Positions 7,672 through 16,742 of a stretch of 34,990 nucleotides of DNA are shown here, in pieces (positions within the stretch are counted from its first letter, which is position 1; the number at the start of each line of letters is the position of its first letter). The DNA is from Candidatus Sphingobacterium stercorigallinarum. GTDB taxonomy: Bacteria; Bacteroidota; Bacteroidia; Sphingobacteriales; Sphingobacteriaceae. The notes beneath the pieces are model-generated. The model searched no databases and was not told where the DNA came from. It worked only from the letters and a program-made list of their open reading frames with translations. Location of the stretch: NCBI GenBank assembly GCA_019115805.1, contig DXCW01000240.1, positions 1-34,990 of the forward strand. The letters run 5' to 3'. Position numbers and translations under genes: made by a program.

Positions 7672-8664
7672 TTATTCTTCTTCTAACTTGTATTTCGACA
7701 AGTTCATACCGAACGAAAGTCCTTTAGACTTCACTAACTCTTGAATTTCACTCAAGGACTTCTTACCGAAGTTACGGAACTTCAACATATCAGCTACATC
7801 GTAGGTAACCAGTTCAGCTAATGTACGGATGTCCGCTGCTTTTAAACAGTTCAATGCCCGTACAGATAAATCCAAGTCGACCAATTCGGTTTTCAAGACC
7901 TTACGCATGTGTAAAATCTCCTCATCGACCACTTTTGTCTCTTCCTTAGTCTGCGACTCCAACAACATATTTTCATCCGAAAACAACATGAAGTGTTGAA
8001 TTAAAATTTTCGCTGCTTCTTTCAGCGCGTCCTCTGGATGAATGGAACCATCTGTTGAAATATCCAACAATAACTTCTCATAGTCTGTCTTCTGCTCAAC
8101 ACGAAAGTTCTCAATGGTATATTTTACATTTTTTATTGGCGTGTAAATCGAATCGATTGCAATCACTCCAACTGGACCGTCTACCACTTTATTTTCTTCC
8201 GCATTTACATACCCTCTTCCTTTCCCTACAGAAAGCTCTACTTCTAAAGTAACCGAGCTATCCATGTTGCAAATCACGAAATCAGGATTCAATACAGTAA
8301 AGTTGTTGGAAAACTTCGTAATATCACCAGCAGCAAATTGATCTTGACCATTGATAACTACAAAGATCTTCTCGTTATCGCCCTGCTCACCTGTTTTTTG
8401 AAAGCGTACTTGCTTCAAGTTTAAGATGATATCAGTCACGTCTTCTACTACGCCCTTAATTGTAGAGAATTCGTGCGACACGCCTGAAAATCTTACCGAC
8501 GTAATTGCATATCCTTCTAGAGAGGACAATAAAATACGGCGCAAAGCATTACCAATAGTTACCCCAAAACCTGGCTCTAGTGGACGAAACTCAAAGGTAC
8601 CATCGAAATCAGTTGATTTTTGCATGATAACTTTATCCGGTCTTTGAAATGCTAAAATTGCCAT
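7672..8664 (-). CDS. rpoA: DNA-directed RNA polymerase subunit alpha
   Basis: A 330-residue alpha subunit. The N-terminal assembly domain includes [17 protein letters not shown] (33-49), the dimer and beta/beta' contact helix. A linker around 230-255 leads to the C-terminal domain (about 256-325), which ends with the [13 protein letters not shown] helix that in other bacteria contacts DNA and regulators. Full length for the family. It is separated from rpsD upstream by a terminator-like hairpin (8692-8739), so alpha-subunit output may be set apart from that of the ribosomal proteins. Confidence 0.99.
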   Translation of the reverse strand: MAILAFQRPDKVIMQKSTDFDGTFEFRPLEPGFGVTIGNALRRILLSSLEGYAITSVRFSGVSHEFSTIKGVVEDVTDIILNLKQVRFQKTGEQGDNEKIFVVINGQDQFAAGDITKFSNNFTVLNPDFVICNMDSSVTLEVELSVGKGRGYVNAEENKVVDGPVGVIAIDSIYTPIKNVKYTIENFRVEQKTDYEKLLLDISTDGSIHPEDALKEAAKILIQHFMLFSDENMLLESQTKEETKVVDEEILHMRKVLKTELVDLDLSVRALNCLKAADIRTLAELVTYDVADMLKFRNFGKKSLSEIQELVKSKGLSFGMNLSKYKLEEE

Positions 8665-8691
8665 TTATGTTCTTTTAAGTTTATTTACCAA

Positions 8692-8739
8692 GTATGAAAA
8701 ATAACCACATACGTATTCAACAAAACACGTATGTGGCTA
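8692..8739 (-). terminator. Terminator-like hairpin between rpsD and rpoA
   Basis: CCACATACGT (8705-8714) pairs with ACGTATGTGG (8727-8736). The stem can extend by three more pairs including one G-U. On the minus strand it is followed by TTATTTTTC. It has the form of an intrinsic terminator or attenuator inside the alpha operon; complete termination is unlikely because rpoA and rplQ have no clear promoter of their own. Confidence 0.65.
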
Positions 8740-8746
8740 TCATTTA

Positions 8747-9355
8747 TTATTTAGAGTACAACTCTACAATTAATTGCTCTTTAATGTTCTCTGGAATATC
8801 GGCTCTTTCAGGGAAATTCACGAATGTACCTTGAAGTTTTTCCGCATCCCATTCCAACCAACTAAACTTGTTGATTTTACGACCAGCTACAGAGTTAACG
8901 ACAACCTCAAGTGATTGAGAACGCTCACGAACTGAAACTACGTCGCCTGGACGAACGCTATATGATGGAATGTTAACTAATGATCCGTTAACCGTAATGT
9001 GCTTGTGCGAAACTAATTGGCGTGCTGCTGCGCGAGTCGGGGCAATACCCAAACGGTAGACCACGTTATCCAAGCGAGCTTCTAATAACTTAAGGAAAAT
9101 CTCACCGGTAACACCTTGCTTTGCGGACGCTTTAACGAATAAATTGGCGAATTGGCGTTCCAATACTCCATAAGTATATTTCGCTTTTTGTTTTTCTAAC
9201 AACTGAACTGCATATTCAGATTGTTTCCCTCTTCTTCTAGACTGACCGTGCTGGCCTGGGGGATAATTTTTCTTTTCTAAAGCCTTATCTGGGCCGAAAA
9301 TTGGCTCTCTAAATTTACGAGCTATTTTGGACTTAGGTCCTGTATATCTTGCCAT
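8747..9355 (-). CDS. rpsD: 30S ribosomal protein S4
   Basis: A 202-residue S4, primary binder of the 16S 5' domain and a known autoregulator in other bacteria. The N-terminus ([15 protein letters not shown]) lacks the Cys knuckle of zinc-binding S4, so this is the cysteine-free form. The S4 RNA-binding domain spans about 90-155 ([10 protein letters not shown], then HKHITVNG). It is preceded by a small hairpin ATCAGC/GCTGAT (9380-9396) about 25-40 nt before the ATG, which could be a control site but is too small to claim. Confidence 0.99.
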   Translation of the reverse strand: MARYTGPKSKIARKFREPIFGPDKALEKKNYPPGQHGQSRRRGKQSEYAVQLLEKQKAKYTYGVLERQFANLFVKASAKQGVTGEIFLKLLEARLDNVVYRLGIAPTRAAARQLVSHKHITVNGSLVNIPSYSVRPGDVVSVRERSQSLEVVVNSVAGRKINKFSWLEWDAEKLQGTFVNFPERADIPENIKEQLIVELYSK

Positions 9356-9421
9356 TTTTTTGTGCTGTTTGAAGTATCGATCAGCCTATAGCTGATGAAT
9401 CTTATCTTAAACAAATTATAA

Positions 9422-9811
9422 TTAAACTCTTCTGCGTTTTGGAGGACGACAACCGTTGTGAGGAAGTGGTGTGATGTCACGAATAGTCGTCACGTCAATT
9501 CCTGAAGATTGCAACGCACGGATTGCGGACTCACGTCCAGCACCTGGTCCTTTTACGAAAACTTCAACTTTACGAAGTCCCAAATCGTGTGCAACTTTCC
9601 CGCAGTCGCTAGCCGCTTGTGACGCAGCATAGGGCGTGTTCTTTTTCGAACCTCTGAAACCCATTTTACCTGCTGAAGACCAAGAGATCGTTTGCCCTTG
9701 ATTGTTCGTTAAAGTTACGATGAGGTTATTAAAAGTCGCGCTGATGTGAGCTTGACCAACTGGCTCAACAACTACAATACGCTTTTTAGTAACTTTTTTA
9801 CTTTTAGCCAT
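9422..9811 (-). CDS. rpsK: 30S ribosomal protein S11
   Basis: A 129-residue S11, component of the 30S platform near the E site. The core motif [13 protein letters not shown] (88-100) and the basic C-terminus ending [13 protein letters not shown] are typical. It follows rpsM by 10 nt. The N-terminus [11 protein letters not shown] is the usual short basic tail. Confidence 0.99.
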   Translation of the reverse strand: MAKSKKVTKKRIVVVEPVGQAHISATFNNLIVTLTNNQGQTISWSSAGKMGFRGSKKNTPYAASQAASDCGKVAHDLGLRKVEVFVKGPGAGRESAIRALQSSGIDVTTIRDITPLPHNGCRPPKRRRV

Positions 9812-9821
9812 TTCTTACTTA

Positions 9822-10199
9822 TTATTTAGTAGCCTTTTTCTTGTTTGCAACTGTCTTACGTTTCCCTTTTCTGGTACGAGAGTTGTTTTTAGTACGTTGT
9901 CCGCGAAGAGGTAAGTGTTTACGGTGACGCAAGCCACGGTAACAACCAATATCCATCAAACGTTTAATATTCAACTGTACCTCTGAACGCAATGCACCTT
10001 CAACTTTCAACTCATCGTTGATGATCGTACGAATAGCACCTAATTGCTCATCGTTCCATTCTTGAACCTTAATGTTCTGATCGATTCCTGCTTTATCCAA
10101 GATATAAGCAGCGGAGGAGCGACCAATACCGAAGATATAGGTAAGGCCAATCACACCTCTTTTGTTTTTAGGTAAATCTACACCTGAAATCCTTGCCAT
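9822..10199 (-). CDS. rpsM: 30S ribosomal protein S13
   Basis: A 125-residue S13, which sits in the 30S head and contacts S19, tRNA and the 50S bridge. The N-terminus [14 protein letters not shown] and the helix-two-turn-helix signature with [16 protein letters not shown] (94-109) are present. The Lys/Arg/Thr-rich tail contacts tRNA in known structures. It lies 26 nt after rpmJ. Confidence 0.99.
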   Translation of the reverse strand: MARISGVDLPKNKRGVIGLTYIFGIGRSSAAYILDKAGIDQNIKVQEWNDEQLGAIRTIINDELKVEGALRSEVQLNIKRLMDIGCYRGLRHRKHLPLRGQRTKNNSRTRKGKRKTVANKKKATK

Positions 10200-10225
10200 A
10201 TAATTTTTATGCGATTATGTGAAAA

Positions 10226-10342
10226 TTAACCCTGACGTTGTTTGAACTTAGGGTTCTTTTTGTTGATTACAAAAACTTTTCCTTTGCGACGGATGATCTT
10301 GCAGTCCGCGCTACGTTTTTTAATAGATGCTCTAACTTTCAT
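10226..10342 (-). CDS. rpmJ: 50S ribosomal protein L36 (zinc-free form)
   Basis: A short 38-residue gene: [19 protein letters not shown]... to KFKQRQG, then TAA. Start ATG at 10342 and stop at 10226 are unambiguous. Only one cysteine (C14) of the usual Cys3His zinc site is kept; the others are replaced by Ser, Asn and Phe, so it should not bind zinc. In the standard order it lies between infA and rpsM. Confidence 0.97.
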   Translation of the reverse strand: MKVRASIKKRSADCKIIRRKGKVFVINKKNPKFKQRQG

Positions 10343-10381
10343 TGCGTTTATTTTTTAAAGCTATACCGAAGAAACTCTCGT

Positions 10382-10600
10382 TTACTTATAGCGGTATGTA
10401 ATTCTTCCTTTTGTTAAATCATATGGAGACATTTCTAATTTTACTTTATCTCCAGGTAAAATCTTAATATAATGCATACGCATTTTTCCGGAAATATGAG
10501 CAACAATTTCGTGTCCGTTTTCCAACTCTACGCGAAACATTGCATTAGAAAGCGCTTCCTTGATGACTCCATCTTGTTCAATAGAGGCTTGTTTGGCCAT
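10382..10600 (-). CDS. infA: Translation initiation factor IF-1
   Basis: A 72-residue S1/OB-fold protein that occupies the 30S A site during initiation. The family sequence is complete ([20 protein letters not shown], then [19 protein letters not shown]). It is separated from map by 74 nt holding a good candidate promoter (10646-10675), and followed by rpmJ after 39 nt. Confidence 0.99.
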   Translation of the reverse strand: MAKQASIEQDGVIKEALSNAMFRVELENGHEIVAHISGKMRMHYIKILPGDKVKLEMSPYDLTKGRITYRYK

Positions 10601-10645
10601 ATAATCTAATTTTAATTATTGATGTTAAACCCGCAAACAGGAGTG

Positions 10646-10675
10646 CAAAGATAAACAAAATAATTGAATACCAAT
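10646..10675 (-). promoter_or_regulatory. Candidate internal promoter for infA-rpmJ-rpsM
   Basis: The minus strand has TATCTTTG (complement of 10646-10653), a full -7 match, with TTG 18 nt upstream (complement of 10672-10674). Start of transcription would be near 10640, about 40 nt before infA. A small CCTG/CGGG hairpin follows in the leader. Confidence 0.5.
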
Positions 10676-11457
10676 CACTTTTTGGCTAAAACTTTCTCGA
10701 TCTCCTCAAAATTTAAGAGTACATCTGGCTGCCCTTTCTGAACCGCAACCATCTGCTCAAAATGTGCAGAAAGCGACCCATCAATCGAACTGACTGTCCA
10801 CCCATCATCCCAAAACTTGACGCCACCTTTACCTGCATTAATCATCGGTTCAATACAGATGATCAATCCTTCTTCTAATTTTGGTCCGGATCCACGACGT
10901 CCATAGTTTGGCACTTCGGGTTTCTCATGCAAGTGAAATCCGACACCATGCCCTACCAGTTCCCGGACAATACCGTACCGATACGGCCGGACGTGCTCTT
11001 GAACGGCTGAAGAAATATCACCTACTCGTTTACCCGCAACGGCTTGTTCGATACCGGCATATAAAGAGGCCTTGGTGACATCAAGCAACTGCTGTGCTTC
11101 CGCGGAAATATCCCCAACGGCAAACGTGTAAGCTGAATCACTAATGAAACCATTCAGGTTTACTCCGCCATCAACAGAGATGATATCCCCTTCCTGTAAT
11201 ACGTAATCGCTAGGAAAACCATGTACAACTTGATCGTTGACTGAAATACAGAGTGAATAGGGAAATCCGTGATAGTTAAGAAAGGCTGGCGTTCCTTTAT
11301 GATCCTTAATAAAATCGTAAGCAAATTGATCCAGCGAAAGCGTCGTAATGCCCGGCTCTACACGCTGGGCAATTTCAGCAAGCAATTGCGAAAGCACATC
11401 TGCTGACTTTCGCACTTGCTCTATTTCTTCTGCTGTTTTATAATAAACTTTGGACAT
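10675..11457 (-). CDS. map: Methionine aminopeptidase, type I
   Basis: A 260-residue dinuclear metalloprotease that removes the initiator methionine. Metal ligands appear in order: D in DGGVNLNG, D in FISDSAY, H in GHGVGFHLHEKP, E in CIEPMINAG and E in HFEQMVAV. There is no N-terminal zinc-finger or SH3-binding extension. It is tightly linked to secY (9-nt gap), a common arrangement in ribosomal clusters, so export and N-terminal processing are co-expressed with ribosomes. Confidence 0.98.
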   Translation of the reverse strand: MSKVYYKTAEEIEQVRKSADVLSQLLAEIAQRVEPGITTLSLDQFAYDFIKDHKGTPAFLNYHGFPYSLCISVNDQVVHGFPSDYVLQEGDIISVDGGVNLNGFISDSAYTFAVGDISAEAQQLLDVTKASLYAGIEQAVAGKRVGDISSAVQEHVRPYRYGIVRELVGHGVGFHLHEKPEVPNYGRRGSGPKLEEGLIICIEPMINAGKGGVKFWDDGWTVSSIDGSLSAHFEQMVAVQKGQPDVLLNFEEIEKVLAKK

Positions 11458-11466
11458 TCAATTGAA

Positions 11467-12813
11467 TTATAATGCGGATTGATCGTAGCCTTCTACAGTC
11501 GTCGCAGCACTTCTACCGCGTACACGACCCGATTGCATCAATCCATCGTAGTGACGCATCAACAGATGACTCTCAATCTGTTGTATGGTATCCAACACGA
11601 CGCCCACTAAAATCAATAATGAAGTACCTCCGTAGAAGTGAGCGAATTGATTGTTCACCCCAAACAACGTAGCAATTGCCGGTAAAATCGCAATAATCGC
11701 TACGAAAATCGCCCCAGGGAAAGTAATGTGCGAGATCACGTTGTCAATAAACAAGTTCGTCTCATAACCTGGTTTGATTCCTGGGATAAACCCTCCATTC
11801 TTCTTCATATCTTCTGACATCTGTTGAGGATTCACCATGATCGCCGTATAAAAGAAGGTAAATGCGATAATTAAAAACGCAAAAACCACATTATAGGTAA
11901 CCGATGTGTAATTACTCAGAGAGGTCAAGAAATCGGACTGCGCATCGGGGAAGAACTGAGTGAGCGACATCGGCAAGAACATAATGGCCTGCGCAAAAAT
12001 AATCGGCATCACTCCGGCAGCATTCACCTTTAAAGGAATATACTGACGTACACCACCTATTTGTTTATTACCCACAATCTTCTTCGCGTACTGCACAGGC
12101 ACTTTACGTACACCTTGCACCACTAGAATAGTGAAAATCACGACGAAGAAAAGGGCGACAAACTCCAACAACAATGGAATCGGACCGCCACCGCTAGGAC
12201 TCATTCTTGAAGCCCATTCTGCAGTTAAACCTGCAGGCAACTGCGCGATGATACCCGCCATAATGATCAAAGAAATACCATTACCAATTCCTTTATCGGT
12301 AATTTTCTCTCCAAGCCACATGACGAAAAGCGTTCCCGCAGTCAACACGATCGCAGCAAGAACAGAAAACATGGGATCCGCAATTGTTTTAGCTTCAGGG
12401 CCGATTTGTGTTTTAACGTACGCCACAGCCTGAACCAATGTAATCGCTACGGTTAGATACCGCGTAATCTGCGTCATTTTCTTACGACCAGACTCTCCTT
12501 CTTTCTGCATCTTCTGAAAAGCTGGCACCGCAATTCCTAACAACTGCACCACAATGGATGCAGAGATATAAGGCATGACCCCTAATGCAAAAATCGCTGC
12601 ACGTGAAAAAGATCCACCAGCGAACATATTGATGAGGTTCATGATATCGTTACCACCTTCTCTGTCGACTACAAGTGCGTCGGGATTAACACCTGGCAAG
12701 ACCACGTGACACCCAACACGGTAAATAAGAAGAAACAATAACGTATTGAGAATACGATTACGGAGTTCCTCTATCTTCCATATATTGGTTAAGGTTGTGA
12801 TTAGTTTCTTCAT
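11467..12813 (-). CDS. secY: Protein translocase subunit SecY
   Basis: A 448-residue inner-membrane channel protein with ten predicted hydrophobic segments. Recognisable parts are the plug/TM2 region GGSFSRAAIFALGVMPYISA (66-85), the YAKKIVG cytoplasmic loop that contacts ribosome and SecA, and the C-terminal QIESHLLMRHYDGLM region. It forms the SecYEG pore for protein export and membrane insertion. rplO ends 6 nt before its start and map follows 9 nt after its stop. Confidence 0.99.
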   Translation of the reverse strand: MKKLITTLTNIWKIEELRNRILNTLLFLLIYRVGCHVVLPGVNPDALVVDREGGNDIMNLINMFAGGSFSRAAIFALGVMPYISASIVVQLLGIAVPAFQKMQKEGESGRKKMTQITRYLTVAITLVQAVAYVKTQIGPEAKTIADPMFSVLAAIVLTAGTLFVMWLGEKITDKGIGNGISLIIMAGIIAQLPAGLTAEWASRMSPSGGGPIPLLLEFVALFFVVIFTILVVQGVRKVPVQYAKKIVGNKQIGGVRQYIPLKVNAAGVMPIIFAQAIMFLPMSLTQFFPDAQSDFLTSLSNYTSVTYNVVFAFLIIAFTFFYTAIMVNPQQMSEDMKKNGGFIPGIKPGYETNLFIDNVISHITFPGAIFVAIIAILPAIATLFGVNNQFAHFYGGTSLLILVGVVLDTIQQIESHLLMRHYDGLMQSGRVRGRSAATTVEGYDQSAL

Positions 12814-12819
12814 GTATAA

Positions 12820-13266
12820 TTACAATTTAACAATAGAACCACCTGCTGCTTCAATTGCTTTTTGTGCAGAAGCGGAAAATGCATGGGCTTTGACTTCTAC
12901 CTTAGCTGTTAATTCGCCACGACCCAAGATTTTGATCAGATCGTTCTTAGAAACAAAACCGTGTTCGATTAAGGCTTCGAAATCAACTGTTGTCAAATTG
13001 AATTTATCTACAACAGATTGTAAGATATCTAGGTTAATACCTACATACTCTACGCGGTTCGGGTTCTTAAAACCGAATTTAGGTACACGACGTTGCAAAG
13101 GCATTTGACCACCTTCGAAACCAACTTTCACCGAATAGCCTGAACGAGAACCTGCACCTTTGTGTCCACGAGTTGATGTACCGCCACGTCCGGATCCTTG
13201 TCCACGACCAATACGTTTCTTCTTCTTGGTTGAACCAGCTGCTGGTTTAAGATTACTTAAGTTCAT
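12820..13266 (-). CDS. rplO: 50S ribosomal protein L15
   Basis: A 148-residue L15, a late-assembly 50S protein. The Gly/Arg-rich N-terminal extension ([18 protein letters not shown], 20-37) that threads into 23S rRNA is intact and is followed by the globular domain. It is preceded by a 108-nt gap with a 12-bp hairpin (13338-13368), unusually long for this operon. Confidence 0.99.
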   Translation of the reverse strand: MNLSNLKPAAGSTKKKKRIGRGQGSGRGGTSTRGHKGAGSRSGYSVKVGFEGGQMPLQRRVPKFGFKNPNRVEYVGINLDILQSVVDKFNLTTVDFEALIEHGFVSKNDLIKILGRGELTAKVEVKAHAFSASAQKAIEAAGGSIVKL

Positions 13267-13337
13267 TTCAATTAAATTGCGCTACGCCTTCGCTCTCACT
13301 AAACAGGCCATAGCATTTTTACAAATTATGACTAAAG

Positions 13338-13368
13338 AATGGAAAGGATTGTGAGCATCCTTTCCATT
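13338..13368 (-). other. 12-bp hairpin between rpmD and rplO
   Basis: AATGGAAAGGAT pairs perfectly with ATCCTTTCCATT around a 7-nt loop. The outer AAAGAAT/ATTCTTT can also pair across a bulge. It starts 7 nt after the rpmD stop. There is no clean T-tract, so it is more likely an RNA stability, processing or attenuation element than a simple terminator. Confidence 0.55.
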
Positions 13369-13374
13369 AATTCT

Positions 13375-13554
13375 TTAAATAGCTTCTACGGCTACTAAAT
13401 GATTCACCTTACGAACCATTCCTATAATTGCCGATGTAGCTTCAACCTCAACCGTATGATTAATTCTTTTCAATCCTAAGGCTTCGATTGTTTTCTTTTG
13501 GCGCTCGCTTCTGTCGATAACGCTCTTTATCTGGGTAATTCTAATTTTTGCCAT
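13375..13554 (-). CDS. rpmD: 50S ribosomal protein L30
   Basis: A short 59-codon gene: MAKIRITQIKSVIDRSERQK, then ALGLKRINHTVEVE, ending LVAVEAI and TAA. Length and the GLKRINHTV core fit L30. It sits in its normal place between rpsE (4-nt gap) and rplO. L30 is absent from some bacteria, but here it is intact. Confidence 0.96.
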   Translation of the reverse strand: MAKIRITQIKSVIDRSERQKKTIEALGLKRINHTVEVEATSAIIGMVRKVNHLVAVEAI

Positions 13555-13558
13555 GATA

Positions 13559-14077
13559 TTAACCGTTAAATACTTTATTTAAATCGACACCGCGTTGTTG
13601 CGCAACGGTGTAAGCATCACGCATACTCGTTAATGCATCGATCGTTGCTTTCACTACGTTATGAGGGTTTGAAGATCCTAAAGATTTCGCTAGTACATCT
13701 TTGATACCTGCCGACTCTAACACAGCACGCATCGCGCCACCAGCTAAAACTCCAGTACCACTTACTGCAGGTTTAACCAATACGTTACCACCTGAGTATT
13801 TTCCCCACTGCTCGTGTGGAACAGTACCGTTGATGATCGGAACTTTGATCAAGTTCTTTTTTGCATCATCAATACCTTTAGTGATGGCCTCAGTAACTTC
13901 TTTCGCTTTACCTAATCCAAAACCTACGATACCGTTTTCGTCACCGACAACAACAATAGCTGAAAAACTAAAGGTACGTCCACCTTTGGTTACCTTGGCC
14001 ACGCGCTGGATGCTAACTAAGCGATCTTTTAATTCGATTTCGCTCGATTTTACTCTTTTAATATTGCTTATTGCCAT
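13559..14077 (-). CDS. rpsE: 30S ribosomal protein S5
   Basis: A 172-residue S5, located at the 30S shoulder and mRNA entry, involved in decoding accuracy. The N-terminal double-stranded-RNA-binding-like domain ([20 protein letters not shown], 17-36) and the C-terminal domain with [13 protein letters not shown] are complete. The region around G28-R34, where S5 ram-type mutations occur in other species, looks wild type. Confidence 0.99.
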   Translation of the reverse strand: MAISNIKRVKSSEIELKDRLVSIQRVAKVTKGGRTFSFSAIVVVGDENGIVGFGLGKAKEVTEAITKGIDDAKKNLIKVPIINGTVPHEQWGKYSGGNVLVKPAVSGTGVLAGGAMRAVLESAGIKDVLAKSLGSSNPHNVVKATIDALTSMRDAYTVAQQRGVDLNKVFNG

Positions 14078-14088
14078 TTTCTCTTTAA

Positions 14089-14442
14089 TTAAAAGTCTAA
14101 ACCGCCTTCGCGAGCACCATCAGCCAATGATTTGATTCGGCCATGATATAAGTACCCATTACGGTCAAAAACTACTTTGCTAATACCTGCTGCGATCGCT
14201 TTCTCCGCAACCAGTTTACCTACTGCCTTTGATTGTTCAACTTTATTTCCTGATCCTGCAAATTCCTTTGAAAGAGTAGATGCGGAAATCAATGTTTTAC
14301 CAACGGTATCGTCTATAATCTGAGCGTAGATTCCTTTGTTACTTCTAAAGACCGTCAAACGAGGACGTTCTGTTGATCCTGACAGCTGTTTTCTAATTCC
14401 CTGTTTGATTCGCGCTCTGCGACTTGTTTTAATTCCTGCCAT
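14089..14442 (-). CDS. rplR: 50S ribosomal protein L18
   Basis: A 117-residue L18, which binds 5S rRNA with L5. Arg/Lys-rich N-terminus ([18 protein letters not shown]), core [18 protein letters not shown], and the C-terminal [24 protein letters not shown] signature are present. It follows rplF after 5 nt. Confidence 0.99.
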   Translation of the reverse strand: MAGIKTSRRARIKQGIRKQLSGSTERPRLTVFRSNKGIYAQIIDDTVGKTLISASTLSKEFAGSGNKVEQSKAVGKLVAEKAIAAGISKVVFDRNGYLYHGRIKSLADGAREGGLDF

Positions 14443-14447
14443 GGTTA

Positions 14448-15002
14448 TTATTTTTTAGCTGATTTACCTGCTTTTCTTCTTAACACTTCACCTTCAAACT
14501 TAACCCCTTTACCTTTGTATGGTTCTGGTTTACGGAAGCTACGGATTTTAGCCGCAACCTGTCCGATAAGTTGCTTGTCGATTGACTCTAAAGTAATCGT
14601 CGGGGCTTTACCCTTTACTGAAGTTGTTGTTACTTTAATTTCCGGTGGCAAAACAAAAACAATCGGGTGCGAGAAACCTAAGGCAAGTTCCAAGGTATTT
14701 CCCGTGTTTGATGCACGAAAACCTACCCCTACTAGTTCTTGTGTAGTTCTATACCCTTCGGTCACACCGACCACCATATTATTCAATAGTGAACGGTACA
14801 GGCCGTGTAATGATTTGTGCTTTTTTTGTTCTGTCGGACGTAAGAGCACGATATTCCCATCTTCTTCTTTGACGGTTATGTCGCGATCTACGGCCTGAGT
14901 TAATTCTCCTTTAGGGCCTTTTACAGTAATCACGTTTTTATCGGATACTGACACCGTCACCCCAGAAGGGATGGCGATAGGCGCTTTTCCAATTCTTGAC
15001 AT
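14448..15002 (-). CDS. rplF: 50S ribosomal protein L6
   Basis: A 184-residue L6 with two repeated alpha/beta domains (about 1-82 and 83-170). The second carries the family signature [14 protein letters not shown] near the C-terminus (158-171). It lies near the factor-binding centre and sarcin-ricin loop. Starts 20 nt after rpsH. Confidence 0.99.
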   Translation of the reverse strand: MSRIGKAPIAIPSGVTVSVSDKNVITVKGPKGELTQAVDRDITVKEEDGNIVLLRPTEQKKHKSLHGLYRSLLNNMVVGVTEGYRTTQELVGVGFRASNTGNTLELALGFSHPIVFVLPPEIKVTTTSVKGKAPTITLESIDKQLIGQVAAKIRSFRKPEPYKGKGVKFEGEVLRRKAGKSAKK

Positions 15003-15022
15003 CTTTGAGCTTTTTTCCTAGA

Positions 15023-15421
15023 TTAATAAATGTAACATAAAACTTCACCACCAACATTTTGGACAGCAGCTTCTTTATCAGACAGCACTCCTTTGGAGGT
15101 CGATAAAATCGCGATGCCTAATCCATTTAACACGCGGGGTAAGTTTTCAACACTTGCATACTTTCTTAAACCAGGTTTACTCACACGAGTCAATGTGCGA
15201 ATAGCCGGAATTTTGCTAACTGGGTGGTATTTCAACGCAATTTTAATAGAGCCTTGAGGTCCCTCTTCGATAAATTTGTAGTTAGCAATGTAACCTTTGT
15301 CAAAAAGAACTTTGGTGATCTCTTTTTTAAGGTTCGATGCAGGAATTTCAACAACCCTGTGGTTGGCCTTAATGGCATTCCTTACTCGGGTAAGGTAATC
15401 CGCTATTGGATCTGTATTCAT
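15023..15421 (-). CDS. rpsH: 30S ribosomal protein S8
   Basis: A 132-residue S8, central-domain 16S binder and, in E. coli, the repressor of the spc operon. The N-terminal [16 protein letters not shown] and the C-terminal signature [19 protein letters not shown] are present. Its 143-nt upstream gap holds a promoter and terminator-like hairpin (15501-15572). Because S8 is the spc repressor elsewhere, this gap is a candidate regulatory site here. Confidence 0.99.
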   Translation of the reverse strand: MNTDPIADYLTRVRNAIKANHRVVEIPASNLKKEITKVLFDKGYIANYKFIEEGPQGSIKIALKYHPVSKIPAIRTLTRVSKPGLRKYASVENLPRVLNGLGIAILSTSKGVLSDKEAAVQNVGGEVLCYIY

Positions 15422-15500
15422 TAGATATATTTAAATTTTGATAATGGTTTCCAATACTAACCTAAGTATCAGACCTGTTATCTGTTAAACTATTGCTATG

Positions 15501-15541
15501 CAAAAAACCCGATAAACCATGGGGTTCATGGTTTATCCGGG
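15501..15541 (-). terminator. Terminator-like hairpin between rpsN and rpsH
   Basis: On the minus strand CCCGGATAAACCATG pairs with CATGGTTTATCGGG (complement of 15508-15541) with one bulged base and a short loop, followed by TTTTTTG. Structurally this is a textbook intrinsic terminator, yet it sits inside the spc operon. Confidence 0.75.
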
Positions 15542-15572
15542 CAAAAGTAATTATATTTTTTCGATTACCAAG
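15542..15572 (-). promoter_or_regulatory. Consensus promoter at the rpsN 3' end, reading toward rpsH
   Basis: TACTTTTG (complement of 15542-15549) fully matches TAnnTTTG. CTTG lies 19 nt upstream (complement of 15569-15572), three of four bases of the -33 element at the ideal spacing. Transcription would start near 15535-15538, inside the left arm of the hairpin at 15508-15541. Confidence 0.6.
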
Positions 15573-15834
15573 AAGCTTTTTTTACTCCTGGGATTTTTCC
15601 GTCAAGTGCCATCTCACGGAACGTTACCCGAGAGATACCGAACTGACGCATATATCCCTTAGGACGACCAGTCAACTTGCAACGGTTGTGCAATCTAACT
15701 GGAGATGCATTCTTTGGTAATTTGTCTAATGCAGCATAGTCACCAGCAGCTTTTAACGCTGCACGCTTGTCTGCATATTTCGCAACTAATTTCTGACGCT
15801 TAACCTCGCGTGCTTTGATTCCTTCTTTAGCCAT
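15565..15834 (-). CDS. rpsN: 30S ribosomal protein S14 (zinc-free, long form)
   Basis: An 89-residue S14. The long form has an insert relative to the 61-residue zinc-binding type. Only one Cys (in NRCKLTGRP) remains of the CxxC..CxxC motif, so it is zinc independent. The C-terminal signature [20 protein letters not shown] is intact. Its ATG overlaps the end of rplE by 8 nt. Confidence 0.99.
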   Translation of the reverse strand: MAKEGIKAREVKRQKLVAKYADKRAALKAAGDYAALDKLPKNASPVRLHNRCKLTGRPKGYMRQFGISRVTFREMALDGKIPGVKKASW

Positions 15835-16396
15835 TGTTGTTCGTGTTTTGGTTTTTGAACGGTAAACCGAATAATTTTAGCAACTCCAACGCTTCGATAT
15901 CATTTTTCGCGGAAGTCACGAATGTAATATCCATCCCTTGAATTTTATTGATCTTGTCAATATTAATCTCAGGAAAGATGATTTGCTCGGTCACCCCTAA
16001 ATTGTAATTACCTCGTCCGTCGAATCCTTTGTCGTTGATCCCACGGAAGTCACGAATACGTGGCAAAGAAACCGCAATTAAACGATCTAAGAATTCATAC
16101 ATCTGCGTATCACGCAATGTCACACGAGCACCAATAGGCATACCTTTACGCAACTTAAAGTTAGAAATATCTTTCTTTGATTTAGTTGGCACGGCTTGTT
16201 GCCCGGTAATCAGTGTCAATTCAGCAACGGCGTTATCGATCAATTTCTTGTCGGCTGTAGCTGCTCCAATCCCTTGCGAGACCACAATTTTCTCCAGCTT
16301 TGGAACTTGCATAATGCTTTTATACTGGAATTTTTCTTTTAGCGAGGAACGAATTTCTTCCTTGTATTTCGCCTTTAATCTTGGTACGTAAGCCAT
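15827..16396 (-). CDS. rplE: 50S ribosomal protein L5
   Basis: A 189-residue L5, which binds 5S rRNA and contacts P-site tRNA in the central protuberance. Motifs include [14 protein letters not shown] near residue 31 and [20 protein letters not shown]. The start shares one base with the rplX stop (TAATG), and the gene overlaps rpsN at its end, so three genes are translationally coupled. Confidence 0.99.
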   Translation of the reverse strand: MAYVPRLKAKYKEEIRSSLKEKFQYKSIMQVPKLEKIVVSQGIGAATADKKLIDNAVAELTLITGQQAVPTKSKKDISNFKLRKGMPIGARVTLRDTQMYEFLDRLIAVSLPRIRDFRGINDKGFDGRGNYNLGVTEQIIFPEINIDKINKIQGMDITFVTSAKNDIEALELLKLFGLPFKNQNTNNNG

Positions 16397-16740
16397 TATT
16401 TAATCTCCTCCCCTGATTTTTTTGCGTAACGAACAATTTTTCCTGATTCTCCAACTCGACGCCCAACACGAGTCGTCTCACCCGATTTTGGATCGATCAA
16501 TGCCAAGTTAGAAATGTGAATCGCAGCTTCTTTCTCAACGATACCACCGCTAGGGTTAGCTGCGCTAGGTTTAGTGTGTTTCTTAACAATGTTAGCGCCT
16601 TCGACAATTGCTCGGTCGGCATCCACTAAAACTTGCAATACTTTCCCTTGCACACCTTTAGAGTTACCAGCGATAACTTTCACTAAATCACCTTTTTTGA
16701 TTTTGATCTTGTGAGTAGTTTGTTTTTTGTTTTGTGCCAT
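16396..16740 (-). CDS. rplX: 50S ribosomal protein L24
   Basis: A 114-residue L24, an assembly initiator near the exit tunnel. The KOW motif is at about 18-35 ([19 protein letters not shown]). It follows rplN after 2 nt. Confidence 0.99.
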   Translation of the reverse strand: MAQNKKQTTHKIKIKKGDLVKVIAGNSKGVQGKVLQVLVDADRAIVEGANIVKKHTKPSAANPSGGIVEKEAAIHISNLALIDPKSGETTRVGRRVGESGKIVRYAKKSGEEIK

Positions 16741-16742
16741 AA

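Noticed and set aside
13338..13368. Intrinsic terminator call for the rpmD-rplO hairpin
   Set aside because: Stem is strong but no T-run follows, so it was kept only as a hairpin.
13701..14135. 144-codon rightward frame opposite rpsE
   Set aside because: Shadow of a conserved ribosomal gene; no independent start signals.
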